This document shows, piece by piece, positions 8,488 through 17,894 of a stretch of 55,748 bases of DNA. The translations under genes were made by a program, and so were the position numbers. The stretch is taken from the NCBI GenBank assembly GCA_023701285.1, contig JAMPXH010000012.1, forward strand, positions 1 to 55,748, read 5' to 3'. Within the stretch, counting starts at the first letter, position 1, and the number at the start of each line of letters is the position of its first letter. The stretch is from Candidatus Didemnitutus sp. (lineage in GTDB: Bacteria; Verrucomicrobiota; Verrucomicrobiia; Opitutales; Opitutaceae). The notes beneath the pieces are model-generated. The model was not told where the DNA came from. It did no database searches and was given only the letters and a program-made list of their open reading frames with translations.

Positions 8488-8533
8488 CGTCACCCGCCCT
8501 GCCCGTCACCCGTCCTGCCCGTCACTCGCCTTA
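8486..8533. repeat. Three imperfect 16-bp tandem repeats
   Basis: Units CCCGTCACCCGCCCTG (8486-8501), CCCGTCACCCGTCCTG (8502-8517) and CCCGTCACTCGCCTTA (8518-8533) directly abut the inverted repeat and run into the stop codon of the next minus-strand gene. Confidence 0.85.
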
Positions 8534-8827
8534 CCCGTTCTTCTCGCGGTCGTGCCCAAGCGCTTTCTTAAGCGCCGCCCACAGCGCGGCGGCCACGAAG
8601 CCGCCGAAAGTCATCACCACGAAAAGCCCCGTCAGCAACCGCGTGGAAGCGCCGGCACTTTCGCCGACGAGCTTAAGCTGAGCGAGAATGCCGCGCGCAT
8701 ACCAGATCAGCACGAGCAACACGGCCACGCAGGTCACGACGACGAACCACATGAACGCCTTGCCAAGCGGGGTCGCCTTCGCCGCTGGCCCGCCCGCCGG
8801 GCGTGGTTTGCGCTTCGTCCTGCTCAT
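8531..8827 (-). CDS. Small two-TM membrane protein
   Basis: A 98-residue protein with a basic N-terminus (MSRTKRKPRPAGG), two hydrophobic segments (AFMWFVVVTCVAVLLVLIWYA and LLTGLFVVMTFGGFVAAALWA) and a basic C-terminus. Its ATG overlaps the stop of the DUF885 gene (ATGA), so it is the second gene of that operon and translationally coupled. The family is not recognised; a two-helix membrane accessory to the secreted hydrolase is the simplest reading. Its 3' end touches the tandem repeat. Confidence 0.78.
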   Translation of the reverse strand: MSRTKRKPRPAGGPAAKATPLGKAFMWFVVVTCVAVLLVLIWYARGILAQLKLVGESAGASTRLLTGLFVVMTFGGFVAAALWAALKKALGHDREKNG

Positions 8828-10623
8828 GGCTTTTCTCCGGCGAACTTCCACGCGAAACGGAAATCGCGCGGCAGCTTGGTGTCGGTGAGTCGCGCACGCA
8901 CGAGTTCGATCGGCATGGGACCGCCTTCCATGATGCGGTCGTGGAATGCCTTCTCCGGCATCCGGCCGCTCGCGACGAGTTCCGCATACAGGGCCCGCAG
9001 CTGGATCGCGCCCATCATGTAGGCGACCTGGTAGAGCGGCGAATAATCGCCGTTGAAGGAGCGGCGCACCTCCCCGGTCGCCGTGTGGCGGTCGTGCCCC
9101 ACGCGCTCGACGAGGAAGTCGATGCACTCCTCCGGCGTCCATTTGCCGAGGTGAAAATTGAGCGAGAAGATGATGCGCGCGCAGCGGTGGGTGCGCCAGA
9201 AGAGCATGCCGGCCTTGTTCTCCGGGCTCTGCGCGAAGCCGAGATTCCAGAGGTGGAATTCCCACCACAGCGCCCACCCCTCGACCCAGAACGGCGTGGA
9301 GAAGAGCTGCCGGTGCGGGTTGAAGCGGTCCATATACCAGCCCTGCAGGTGATGGCCCGGGATCAGCTCGTGGTGCGTCACGGCACGGCAGAAATGCCGG
9401 TTGTTCGCGCGCAGGCTGTCGAGCTTGTCGGCGTGCGCCATCGTGTCGGTCGGGAACGACACCAGGATGCACTCCCCGCCGAGGAAGAACGGTGCGACCT
9501 TCTGCCGCGCGGGCGACATCATGTCCATGCGCCACGTGTCGATCGCGTGCGCCGGCAGCGTGATGAGGTCGCGCTGCTGGAGGAATCCGATCGCCTCGTA
9601 AGCCTGCTCCGCGATGAGCGCGGGCTGCGCGCCGGGCGGCACGTAATCCTGCTTCACCTTCTCGAGCGCCGCCTTCCAATCGTCGCCGAAACCCATCTCG
9701 CGGGCCGTCTGCTTCCATTCGGCCTCGCACCAAGCGAATTCGCGCTCGGCGATCGCGATCAGCCCCTCGGGCGTGTAGGGAATCATCTCGCGTTCGAGGT
9801 CCAGCGTGAGTCCATCCGCGCCGATGGGGTCGCCGACGATGGGTTCATCCCCGCCCGGCTTCACCCCCACGATGGTTTCGCGCAGAAATTTCCGGTAATC
9901 CTCCAGCGCCACGCCCGCGGCCTGATACGGCTCGCGCGCCCACCAGCTGAACTCCGGGTCGTAACCGTGGTAATGGTCGAACCATTGCTTCAGCACCTTC
10001 GCGAGTCCCTCGATGCGGTTCGCCGCGCGCAACGCCACGATGCGATCCGGCGTCAACGCCGGCTCCTCGCCCTCCAGCGTCTCGCGCACGGCGGCGATGT
10101 CCTTGGCCAGCTGCGCGAGCGCGGCCGCGGCGGCCGCCGGCGGCTCCGCGACGAATTGGCGGCGGTTCTCCTGCAAGCGCGCGATCGCGTCCGCGAACGG
10201 CAGCAGCTCCGCCATCTGCGCGTTGCGCCGCTCCGCCCGCGCCAGCAGGCCGAGCTCGTAGCGCAGGTGCGTGCGCAACAGCTGCCAGTCGATCCGGCCC
10301 TCGACGCCGAGACGCTCGAAGTCCAGCGCCTCAAGCCGCGCTAGCCACGCCTCGTGGAACGCGCGGTAGCGCGCGAGCTTCAGCGCGGAATCCGGCACGG
10401 TGTAGAAACGCTCGAACCCTGCGAGATCCTGTGCGTAGCGCTCGACCAGACCGCGCAATTCGCTGCCCGGCGCCTGCGCCACATGCGCGAGATCCGCCAC
10501 GTAGGCGTCGACCGGCCGCTCCGCCTGCGCCGGCTGGCCGTGCCGCCATTCCTGCGCCGCCGCGCCGACCGCGATCGAAGCCAACGTGACCGGAAAAAAC
10601 AGGAGCCGGGCGGGAATTTTCAT
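8824..10623 (-). CDS. Secreted DUF885 family protein (putative zinc metallopeptidase)
   Basis: A 599-residue exported protein. The signal peptide is MKIPARLLFFPVTLASIAVGAAAQ. The DUF885 hallmark is THHELIPGHHLQ around residues 415-425, an HExxxGHH-type zinc motif, with the downstream WVEGWALWWEFHLWNLGF segment supplying the conserved EGWA-E. DUF885 proteins are gluzincin-like hydrolases, probably carboxypeptidases or oligopeptidases of the periplasm. The frame is open upstream to 11223, but the ATG at 10623 followed by the signal peptide is clearly the start. It is divergent from the Calx-beta protein, with 246 bp between them. Confidence 0.9.
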   Translation of the reverse strand: MKIPARLLFFPVTLASIAVGAAAQEWRHGQPAQAERPVDAYVADLAHVAQAPGSELRGLVERYAQDLAGFERFYTVPDSALKLARYRAFHEAWLARLEALDFERLGVEGRIDWQLLRTHLRYELGLLARAERRNAQMAELLPFADAIARLQENRRQFVAEPPAAAAAALAQLAKDIAAVRETLEGEEPALTPDRIVALRAANRIEGLAKVLKQWFDHYHGYDPEFSWWAREPYQAAGVALEDYRKFLRETIVGVKPGGDEPIVGDPIGADGLTLDLEREMIPYTPEGLIAIAEREFAWCEAEWKQTAREMGFGDDWKAALEKVKQDYVPPGAQPALIAEQAYEAIGFLQQRDLITLPAHAIDTWRMDMMSPARQKVAPFFLGGECILVSFPTDTMAHADKLDSLRANNRHFCRAVTHHELIPGHHLQGWYMDRFNPHRQLFSTPFWVEGWALWWEFHLWNLGFAQSPENKAGMLFWRTHRCARIIFSLNFHLGKWTPEECIDFLVERVGHDRHTATGEVRRSFNGDYSPLYQVAYMMGAIQLRALYAELVASGRMPEKAFHDRIMEGGPMPIELVRARLTDTKLPRDFRFAWKFAGEKP

Positions 10624-10869
10624 GGGGTGCGCGCCAGTGTCCGGCCAAACCTCCCGGCCGCAAGCGCGGAGTCGGCCGCGCGCATTAGGCGGGAAAATGT
10701 CCGCGGTAATTTCCCGCACTGATTGGGCGCCGGCCACCGTCATGCATTGTCCCTGCGGCGCGACCGCCGTTAGCTGGTGCCTGCGTCTTCTTTGCCCCGG
10801 CCGGCTTGCGCGGATTTTATCAGCCGACGTGCCGCGCGGTCCGGCCATCGCCCCCGGCCCCTCCTGCGC

Positions 10870-13800
10870 ATGCCTGCCTGCCCGCTCCGTCATCTCACCG
10901 GCGTCCTCCTTGGCCTCCTCTTCCTCGCCATCTCCCTGCACGGCGAGACGCACACGATGCAACCCGTCAACGGCTCCGCCGGCTGGACAGCGACGGTCAA
11001 CGTTTCCGGCCCGAACGTCGTCCACGTCGGACAGCACGCGACTTACCAGGAGGACGAGCATGACGTCATCCGGCCGCTCGCTCTCTACACGGCCCGGAAG
11101 ACGGTGCGCCTCGTCTTTGACGCCACGTGGAGCGGAGACGCCTTGGTGCCCGGCTCGATCACGATCAACGGACAACCCGGCACCAGCTACACGCGCGACC
11201 TCACGCTGGAGCGCGCCCAGCACGGTCCCTACGGCTACGCGATCGGCTCGTTTCTCGTCACGATGCGCGCCACCGCGATCGTCCCGCCGTCCACCGAAGG
11301 CGGCGAGGAAACCTACGTGCCGTTCGAGACGCAGTTCCTCTTCGAGACGCGCTTCTACAAGCCGCTCGACGTGAAACTCGTCCAGAGCGTCGGCTCATTC
11401 GAGCGCCGCATCGTTGCCAGCCGCCTGACTCCGAGCATCTACACCGATCCCGCCTCCGGCTTTCAGCAGGTCATCGGCCAGCTCGACCCGTTGGAGGACG
11501 TCGGCGTGCAACTCATCCCCGGCGAAGGCCTCGGGATCGACCGCCCCGGCTGGCATCGCACGGACGCGGAAGGCGCCGCCTCGCTCCGGCTTTATCCCTC
11601 GTCCTCGCTCTTCAACGATCCGGATAATCCCGGCTGGGCGCGCGTGCCTTACACGCTCCGCGCCGTGAAGGACGGCATGGAGGTGGAATACGAGGCGTTC
11701 GATCACCTGCCACATGCCATCGTGAAACACGCGGACCGGGTCTGGTTTCTCGGCACGAGCGACGGCATCGGCGACGACGCCGAGCCCGTCCCACCCACCA
11801 CGCCGTTGAAACCCGGTGACCGGCTCCAAGTCGGCACGCGTCTGCTCCCGGGGTTTCTCGATGTCGAATTCTACAACGGTCAGCACGTCGCGGTGAACGC
11901 CGAGGCGACGGAGGGATTCCGCGTCGTCGTCGGCGAATCGAGCCTCATCAAAGGCAAGCCGCTCGTCTGGCTCGATCTGCGCGGCGCGGTCCAGGACGTG
12001 CGCGACAATCCCCGCCGCTGCCTGCGCATGCTCGTCTACAAGCAGCTTGGCAACGCCGTCGACACCGCCATCGGCACGCCCGATCCGGTCGGCTGGGTCA
12101 CCGAGACGCCCGGCGGCAAAGTCGAGAAGTGGCTCGCCGACTGGGCGGAGCAATCCTACGGGCCGGTCCCATCGCCCCCGGCCTCCGGCTCCCTGCCCGG
12201 CCGCTTCATCAGCCGCGCCACCGCCGCGGGCACGACTGCGCCGCTCGCCACCAGCGCGCGAGTGGATTTCGCCTTTTATACCGACGGCACCGTGTGGGTC
12301 GAAAACCAAGGCTCCCCGGTCGCCGTGAATTCCGAAGCCGGGCCGCGCCGCATCCTCCCGGCCGCCACGGCCACCTTCATCCAAACTGACGCCACCGACA
12401 CGCAACAACCTTCCGCGCTGGCGACGGGCACCGCCGCGTGGACCGCTCCCGCCCCCGGCGACTGGCAATTCCAGCCCGCACCGGACACGATTGTTACGAC
12501 CCGCAGTCCGCAGCTGACGGTGAGCAACGCGACGCCCGCGGCCTTCCTCTGGGAAACAGCGACCCTGCGCCTCGATGGCCGCGATGTGACCTCCGCATTC
12601 ACGCCCATCCGCAGCGGATCCGATTACGCCTTCGAGCAATTCTCCGGCACCGTCTCCGCCGCCACGCCGCTCGCGGCGGGCACCCACACGCTTTCGATCG
12701 AGTTGCTCGACGCCCGCGGTGAGCGCACCCAAGCCGCGACCTCGTTCACGGTCGACGCGCCGCCCGCCGCCCCGGCCGCCGCGCAAGCCACGCCCTTCGC
12801 CGGCGGCGTCTGGCTCGGCTGGGAACGCGTGCCGGGCTCCACCGGCTATCGCGTCTGGCGCGCCGCGTCGGCCGATGGTCCGCGCACCTTGCTCAATCCC
12901 GAGGGCCCGCGCGCCGAGCCGGGCTTTCTCGACGCCGCCCCGCTGGCGGAAAATGTCTACTGGATCGAAAGCCTCGACCCCGCCGGCCAAGCCTCCGGAC
13001 AACTCCATGCAGTCGCCACAGCATGGCATGCCGGTCTCGACGCTGCTCCGGCCCCGGTCCCCGTCACGGCGCTCCACGTGACCGACGAAGCGGCAGGCCT
13101 GCGCCTCGCCTTCGACTCCTCGCTCTTCGCCACACAGCGCTGGCAACTCGCACGTGGCACCGCTCCCGCCGGTCCGTTTGCCGAACTCGCATCGTCGGAG
13201 GACACGGTCGTCGACGAGTTTCTCGACACCGCGGCGCCGGTGGGTGCCGGGCTTTATTACCGGCTGACCCCGCTCGCCCTCGACGGCACCGCAGGCGCGC
13301 CCGTGATATTCGGGCCGTTCACGCGAGGCACGGCGCCGCGCACGCCGCTCGGTTTCGCCGTCCTGCCGTCCGGCGGGGATCTCGTCTTCACCTGGGACCC
13401 GGCGACCGATCCGCGCCTCGCAGGCTTCCGCCTCTACCGCGATGCAGGAGACGGGTTCACGTTCCTGGCCTCGGCGCCGGCCGATGCCACCGGTCTCACG
13501 TTGCCGGCGCCCACGGAGCCCAGCCGTTACGGACTGGCCGGGGTGGCCGACGACGGCAGCGAGAGCGACCTCGGGCCGATCCGCGGCGCGGTTGCCCGCC
13601 ACGCCAGCGCGACCGAGACCGCGCTCCTCGCGTTCGCCGCCTCCGAGGTGCGCGTCTCCGAAGGCGAGGGCGTGGCCACGCTCACGGTCACGCGCACCGG
13701 CAACCTCGCCGAACCGGCAGTCGTCCGTTACGCCACCGTGCATCTCGGCGACGCCCCGGGCATCGCCCAACCCGATCTCGATTACACGCCCGTGGCGGGC

Positions 13801-15045
13801 TCGCTGCTTTTCGCGCCCTACGAGACCGCCCGGCAATTCACCGTGCCGCTTCTGCCCGATGCGCTGAACGAATGGCCCGAATCCCTGCGCCTCCACCTCG
13901 CGGCCGGCCCGGGCGCCAACGAAGTCTCGGCCGAGTCCGGCAGCGCCGACCTGATCGTCGAGGAGTCCGATGTGCTCATCTTCGGGGATTACCTCACCGA
14001 GATGACCGTGAACGAAAACGACGCCACCGTCCTTGTCGCCATCGATCGCGTGCTGCCCGCGCCGCGCGCCGTCTCGGCCACGCTCGCTCTCGCGGACGAT
14101 CCCGGCACCGCCGTGGCCGGCGTCGACTATACTGCGTTCGCCGGCTTCACCGTGACGTTCGCCGCAGGGCAGACCCGCGCCCACGTCCGCATCCCGATCC
14201 TGAACAACACCGTCAAGGACGGCGAGCGCACGCTCCACCTCGTGCTCCGCGATCCGCTCGGCGGCGCCAGCATCGGCACTTCCGAGCCCTTTTTCACCCT
14301 GCGCGTGCGCGACGACGAGACGCGGCCCGGCCAACTGCGTCCGCTCGATCCCGCCGCCCGGCTCGTGGTCTCGAACGCCGATTCCGTCGCCATTCCCCTC
14401 ACCCGGTTCGGAGGCACGGATGGCCGGCTCAGCGCCTACGTGATGGTGGACGGAGGTCGCTTGCCGTGGGGCGCTATCCGCGCGACTTCCTCTGCGCTGA
14501 GCGTCTCCGAGGGCGTCACCACCACGTCGCTTGAGATCTCGATCGACCGCAGCCAGCTCGGTCCCACCGACGCCCCGGTCGCCGTCGTGCAGGTGATGAA
14601 CGAGGCCTATCCCCACGAGTCGAGCAGCCTGCTGGTGGTGTTCCCCGCCGATCCCGCCGTCTCCGATTTCGCCACTTGGGCCGGCTCCTTCGGTTTCAGC
14701 GGTGCGCAGACCGCGCCGCTCGACGATCGCGACCGCGACGGCGTCCGCAACGTCGTCGAACTCGCCGCGCTCTCCGATCCGGACGATCCATCCTCCGTGC
14801 CCGACTACGTCTTCAACACGGCCGAAGGCAGCTTCAGCCTCACCACCACGATCGTGCCTCACGCGCGCCTCGCCGTCGTGGGTGAGTTCTACACCTCCCT
14901 CGAACAACCCGACCCGATCTACGTCAGTGGCTGGTGGGAGTGGAACGAGACGCTCGGTGCCTACCGCGTGGAGTTCGGCCACTGGTTCCAAGGCAACCCC
15001 GCGCGCCGCTTCGGCCGGATCCGGTTCATGTGGCTCGACCAGTGA
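10870..15045 (+). CDS. Large secreted protein with Fn3-like and Calx-beta domains
   Basis: A 1391-residue exported protein. The signal peptide is about the first 25 residues (LTGVLLGLLFLAISLHGET). The N-terminal 500 residues look beta-rich and are unassigned. Fibronectin-III-like repeats follow (for example GVWLGWERVPGSTGYRVWRA and GDLVFTWDPATDPRLAGFRLYRD), then two Calx-beta domains (VSEGEGVATLTVTRTGN with DYTPVAGSLLF; VNENDATVLVAIDRV with DYTAFAGFTVTFAAGQT). It closes with an acidic Asp-rich stretch (DDRDRDGVRNVVELAALSDPDDP), a calcium-binding thrombospondin/dockerin-like pattern. It ends FMWLDQ without a PEP-CTERM or other sorting tail, so it is probably released or held at the surface non-covalently. 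An adhesin or matrix role is inferred from domains only. Confidence 0.85.
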   Translation: MPACPLRHLTGVLLGLLFLAISLHGETHTMQPVNGSAGWTATVNVSGPNVVHVGQHATYQEDEHDVIRPLALYTARKTVRLVFDATWSGDALVPGSITINGQPGTSYTRDLTLERAQHGPYGYAIGSFLVTMRATAIVPPSTEGGEETYVPFETQFLFETRFYKPLDVKLVQSVGSFERRIVASRLTPSIYTDPASGFQQVIGQLDPLEDVGVQLIPGEGLGIDRPGWHRTDAEGAASLRLYPSSSLFNDPDNPGWARVPYTLRAVKDGMEVEYEAFDHLPHAIVKHADRVWFLGTSDGIGDDAEPVPPTTPLKPGDRLQVGTRLLPGFLDVEFYNGQHVAVNAEATEGFRVVVGESSLIKGKPLVWLDLRGAVQDVRDNPRRCLRMLVYKQLGNAVDTAIGTPDPVGWVTETPGGKVEKWLADWAEQSYGPVPSPPASGSLPGRFISRATAAGTTAPLATSARVDFAFYTDGTVWVENQGSPVAVNSEAGPRRILPAATATFIQTDATDTQQPSALATGTAAWTAPAPGDWQFQPAPDTIVTTRSPQLTVSNATPAAFLWETATLRLDGRDVTSAFTPIRSGSDYAFEQFSGTVSAATPLAAGTHTLSIELLDARGERTQAATSFTVDAPPAAPAAAQATPFAGGVWLGWERVPGSTGYRVWRAASADGPRTLLNPEGPRAEPGFLDAAPLAENVYWIESLDPAGQASGQLHAVATAWHAGLDAAPAPVPVTALHVTDEAAGLRLAFDSSLFATQRWQLARGTAPAGPFAELASSEDTVVDEFLDTAAPVGAGLYYRLTPLALDGTAGAPVIFGPFTRGTAPRTPLGFAVLPSGGDLVFTWDPATDPRLAGFRLYRDAGDGFTFLASAPADATGLTLPAPTEPSRYGLAGVADDGSESDLGPIRGAVARHASATETALLAFAASEVRVSEGEGVATLTVTRTGNLAEPAVVRYATVHLGDAPGIAQPDLDYTPVAGSLLFAPYETARQFTVPLLPDALNEWPESLRLHLAAGPGANEVSAESGSADLIVEESDVLIFGDYLTEMTVNENDATVLVAIDRVLPAPRAVSATLALADDPGTAVAGVDYTAFAGFTVTFAAGQTRAHVRIPILNNTVKDGERTLHLVLRDPLGGASIGTSEPFFTLRVRDDETRPGQLRPLDPAARLVVSNADSVAIPLTRFGGTDGRLSAYVMVDGGRLPWGAIRATSSALSVSEGVTTTSLEISIDRSQLGPTDAPVAVVQVMNEAYPHESSSLLVVFPADPAVSDFATWAGSFGFSGAQTAPLDDRDRDGVRNVVELAALSDPDDPSSVPDYVFNTAEGSFSLTTTIVPHARLAVVGEFYTSLEQPDPIYVSGWWEWNETLGAYRVEFGHWFQGNPARRFGRIRFMWLDQ

Positions 15046-15050
15046 CGCAC

Positions 15051-15077
15051 GCCGGCCGGATTTCGAGTCCGGCCGGC
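15051..15077. terminator. Bidirectional hairpin between convergent genes
   Basis: A 10-bp perfect stem GCCGGCCGGA / TCCGGCCGGC with a 7-nt loop lies exactly between the stop codons of the Calx-beta gene and creD. No long T-run is present on either side, so it may act as an imperfect terminator or mRNA end stabiliser. Confidence 0.6.
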
Positions 15078-15085
15078 GGCTTGGC

Positions 15086-16516
15086 TCAGGGCTGCGCGCG
15101 TCCTTCGCCGGATGCTTCGGGCGCGGACAGGTCCACCGCATACCAGCGCACACGCCGCGTGCAGAACATCACGAGCGCCAGCATCGCGAAGAGCGCCAGC
15201 GTGCCCGCGAGCAGCGCGTAATCCTGCGAGCGCAGCACGAAATACAGGTAAGCGTAGGTCGCCGCCAGTCCGCCGCCGATGGCGAGCGTGCGCCGCCCCG
15301 AGCGCAGGAAGCTGAGCGCGTAGAGCGAGACCATCGCCGTGCACGCCGCCGCCGCCAGCGCGTAGGCCAGACCGGCGGACAGGAACTCCGCCAACGCAAG
15401 GAAGCCGAGGAAGAACAGGCACAACGCCGCGCCCACCATCGCGTATTGCAGCGGGTGGATGCGCAGCCCGGCCGTCACCTCGAAGAGGAAGAACACGGCG
15501 AAGACCAACACGAAGAACAACACCCCGTATTTCTGCGCCCGCTCGGACAGGCGGTAGCCATCGACCGGCATTTGCAGTGCCACGCCGAAGGCGCCCGCGT
15601 TGAGTTTTTTCAGGATCTCGCCCGTGTCCGCGTTGCGGCTGTCCCACTGCACCGGGTGATCGCGCCCGAACGGCCCCTGCGACCAGGCCGCCACGAAACC
15701 CTCCGCCGTCACCGTGCGCACCGCCGGCAACATGAGCCCGGTGAACGACGGCTCGGCCCACGCCGACTTGATCTCCACCTCCGTCTGCCGGCCGGCGGGA
15801 GCGATTTCGAGTCGCTCGCTGCCCTGCAGCGCCAGTTGGAGCACGAGCCGGCCGGCCTCGCCGGGCCCGCGCAACGGCACCGCCATCGCCAGGCCGAGGC
15901 CGGCCCCCAGGTTCTCGGGCGCAGCTTCGACGGCGACCTCGGACCCGTTCCACCGCGCCACCGGCGCCGCGCGCAGGCGACGCAGATCCGCCAATCCAAA
16001 AACCAAACGCGCCTTGTCCCACTGCGGCGTGACGCTCGACTCGCTTTCGCCGGGCACCGCGCGGAACCGGCATTCAAGCGCGAGCGTCGCCGCATAGACC
16101 ACCGCTTCGTGGATGCCGCGGTAGCGGATCTCGGGCGTCACCTCGCCGGCGACCTTCATCTCCTCCGGCAGGAAGAAACGCTGCCCCGACGTCTCGTAAG
16201 TCTCCGTCGCGCGCGTCATCTTGCCCTCGGCATCGCGGCTCTCGCGCACCCGCGTGTGCGTCTGCGTCCACGGCACCACCAGCACCGGCCCGGTGACCAG
16301 CTGCCGCCCACCCCACGTCGCCGCGATGTTCTCCACCGCTTCGGAGCGATAGGCCTGCCGTTCGCGCAACACCCCGTCCGTCATCGCCAGCGGCACATGC
16401 AGCGCCGCGATCAGCAGCACGATGCCGGCGATCTTGAAGAACACCGCGCGCCGCTGCGCGGCGGAGGTCGGGCCGGAGGCCCCGGCGATGACGGGAGGGA
16501 CGACAGGAGAAGTCAC
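15086..16516 (-). CDS. creD: CreD-family inner-membrane protein
   Basis: A 476-residue CreD (cell envelope integrity) protein. The N-terminal membrane segment is AVFFKIAGIVLLIAALHVPLAM. A large periplasmic domain of about 260 residues carries family-typical text (VTGPVLVVPWT, RFFLPEEMKVAGEV, RYRGIHEAVVY, LQMPVDGYRLSERAQKYGVLFF). Then come about five C-terminal helices (FFVLVFAVFFLFEV, LQYAMVGAALCLFFLGFLALAEF, and others). In enterobacteria CreD is induced by CreBC and affects envelope stress and beta-lactam or colicin tolerance; its biochemical function is unknown. The start is GTG 16516, the only in-frame start before the helix. It lies 73 bp behind creC in the same operon. Confidence 0.9.
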   Translation of the reverse strand: MTSPVVPPVIAGASGPTSAAQRRAVFFKIAGIVLLIAALHVPLAMTDGVLRERQAYRSEAVENIAATWGGRQLVTGPVLVVPWTQTHTRVRESRDAEGKMTRATETYETSGQRFFLPEEMKVAGEVTPEIRYRGIHEAVVYAATLALECRFRAVPGESESSVTPQWDKARLVFGLADLRRLRAAPVARWNGSEVAVEAAPENLGAGLGLAMAVPLRGPGEAGRLVLQLALQGSERLEIAPAGRQTEVEIKSAWAEPSFTGLMLPAVRTVTAEGFVAAWSQGPFGRDHPVQWDSRNADTGEILKKLNAGAFGVALQMPVDGYRLSERAQKYGVLFFVLVFAVFFLFEVTAGLRIHPLQYAMVGAALCLFFLGFLALAEFLSAGLAYALAAAACTAMVSLYALSFLRSGRRTLAIGGGLAATYAYLYFVLRSQDYALLAGTLALFAMLALVMFCTRRVRWYAVDLSAPEASGEGRAQP

Positions 16517-16589
16517 GCCGCCACTCTGCCCGCCGCCCGTGAAATGCCGATGAAGCGACGGTGAAATCCGCGCGAAAACGTTCCGACCC

Positions 16590-17894
16590 TCAGTGCGGGG
16601 ACAACGCCACCGTGAAACTCGCCCGCGCGCCGCCCGCCGCGCGGTTGGCCAGCGCCGCCTCGCCGCCGTGCAGGTGCGCGATCTCGCGCACGAGCGCGAG
16701 CCCGAGCCCGCTGCTCTTGCGCGCCGTGTCCGGACGCGGCAACGAATAGAACCGCTCGAACACGCGCGGCAACGCATACTCCGGCACGCCCGGGCCCTCA
16801 TCCTCCACCGCAAACTCCGCCCGCCCGTCGCGCACGTGCACCGCGAGCGTCACCCCACCGCCGCGAGGCGAGAACTCGATCGCATTCTGCAGCAGATTCA
16901 CGAGCGCCTCGCGCAACAGGAGGCGCTCGCCGCGGACCTGGCCCGCCTCCGCGCGCACTTCCAAGCGCACCCCGGCCGCCTCGGCCGCCCCGCGCACGGC
17001 CGCGACCGCCTCGGCCGTCAGCTCGTCGACGCGCACCTCGGTCGTCTGCCGCAGCGTCTTGCGCGCCTCCAGCGAGGAAAGCTCCAGCAGGCGCTCCACG
17101 ATCTGCTGGATGCGTGCCGACTCGGCGCGGATGTTGCCGAGAAATTTCCGCCGCTGCTCCGGCGGCATCTGCTCGTCGATCAGCTCCGCCGCCCCGCGGA
17201 TCGCGGCCAGCGGCGCCTTCACCTCGTGCGCGAGCGCCTGCGTGTAGCGCTCGACGTGCTGCCGCCCCTCGAGCGCGTCGCGCATTTCCTCGAAGGCACG
17301 CGAGAGATCCGCGATCTCCTTCGCCCGCGACTGCGGCGGCGAACTGGCGCGTCCGTCGCGCACGGCCTGCGCGTGCACGGTCAGGCGCTCCAGTGCATGC
17401 GTGAGCCGCGCTGCGATCCACCAGCCCGCGATCACCATCACGGCCGCGATGGACAGCCCGATGCCGGCGAGCTTCGCGCGCTCGTTCCAGATCACGGCGT
17501 TCACGCTGCGGAACGAGCGCGACAACACGATCCGCCCGGCCGTGCCGTCGGCGAAGCGCACCGTCTCCGCGACCGACACCTCCCATGCCTGCGCCGGGGC
17601 GGCTCCGTCCTCCCCCGCCGCGTCGCCCGGCTCGTGCGTATCCGCCAGCACGCGGCCGTCGCCGCCCACGAGCCGCACTTGGAACGTCGCGGGGCTGGAC
17701 AGCGCCGCCGCGGCCTCCTCCGGCGCGCGTCCGTGCAGGGTCGCGGCCAGCACGTGCGCAGCATCGCGCAGGTGCTCGCGCACGGCGGTCACGTAGCGCG
17801 GCCGCACCTCGGCGAGCATGAATCCCATCAGCACCGCGAAGCCGGCCGCGCAGGCGCCCACGTAGACCCCGAAGATGGCGGTGCGGATCCTCAC
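16590..17894 (-). CDS. creC: CreC-like sensor histidine kinase
   Basis: A 434-residue sensor kinase. TM1 is AIFGVYVGACAAGFAVLMGFML, followed by a periplasmic domain of about 120 residues, TM2 (LSIAAVMVIAGWWIAARL) and a HAMP region. The HisKA helix ALAHEVKAPLAAIRG has H223 as the phosphoacceptor. The HATPase has an N box (LLQNAIEFSP), G1 (DEGPGV) and G2 (GLGLALVREI). The H-box text closely resembles E. coli CreC. The GTG start overlaps the creB stop as GTGA, so translation is coupled. It would phosphorylate the CreB-like regulator. The identity rests on the shared order with creB and creD as well as on motif similarity. Confidence 0.88.
   Translation of the reverse strand: MRIRTAIFGVYVGACAAGFAVLMGFMLAEVRPRYVTAVREHLRDAAHVLAATLHGRAPEEAAAALSSPATFQVRLVGGDGRVLADTHEPGDAAGEDGAAPAQAWEVSVAETVRFADGTAGRIVLSRSFRSVNAVIWNERAKLAGIGLSIAAVMVIAGWWIAARLTHALERLTVHAQAVRDGRASSPPQSRAKEIADLSRAFEEMRDALEGRQHVERYTQALAHEVKAPLAAIRGAAELIDEQMPPEQRRKFLGNIRAESARIQQIVERLLELSSLEARKTLRQTTEVRVDELTAEAVAAVRGAAEAAGVRLEVRAEAGQVRGERLLLREALVNLLQNAIEFSPRGGGVTLAVHVRDGRAEFAVEDEGPGVPEYALPRVFERFYSLPRPDTARKSSGLGLALVREIAHLHGGEAALANRAAGGARASFTVALSPH

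Noticed and set aside
8486-8533. Possible CRISPR array
   Set aside because: Three 16-bp units adjoin directly with no spacers and there are no cas genes.
11395-15153. A 1252-codon open frame on the minus strand opposite the Calx-beta gene
   Set aside because: It is the high-GC antisense shadow: translation is Arg/Gly/Glu-rich with no domain, while the plus frame has a signal peptide and clear repeats.
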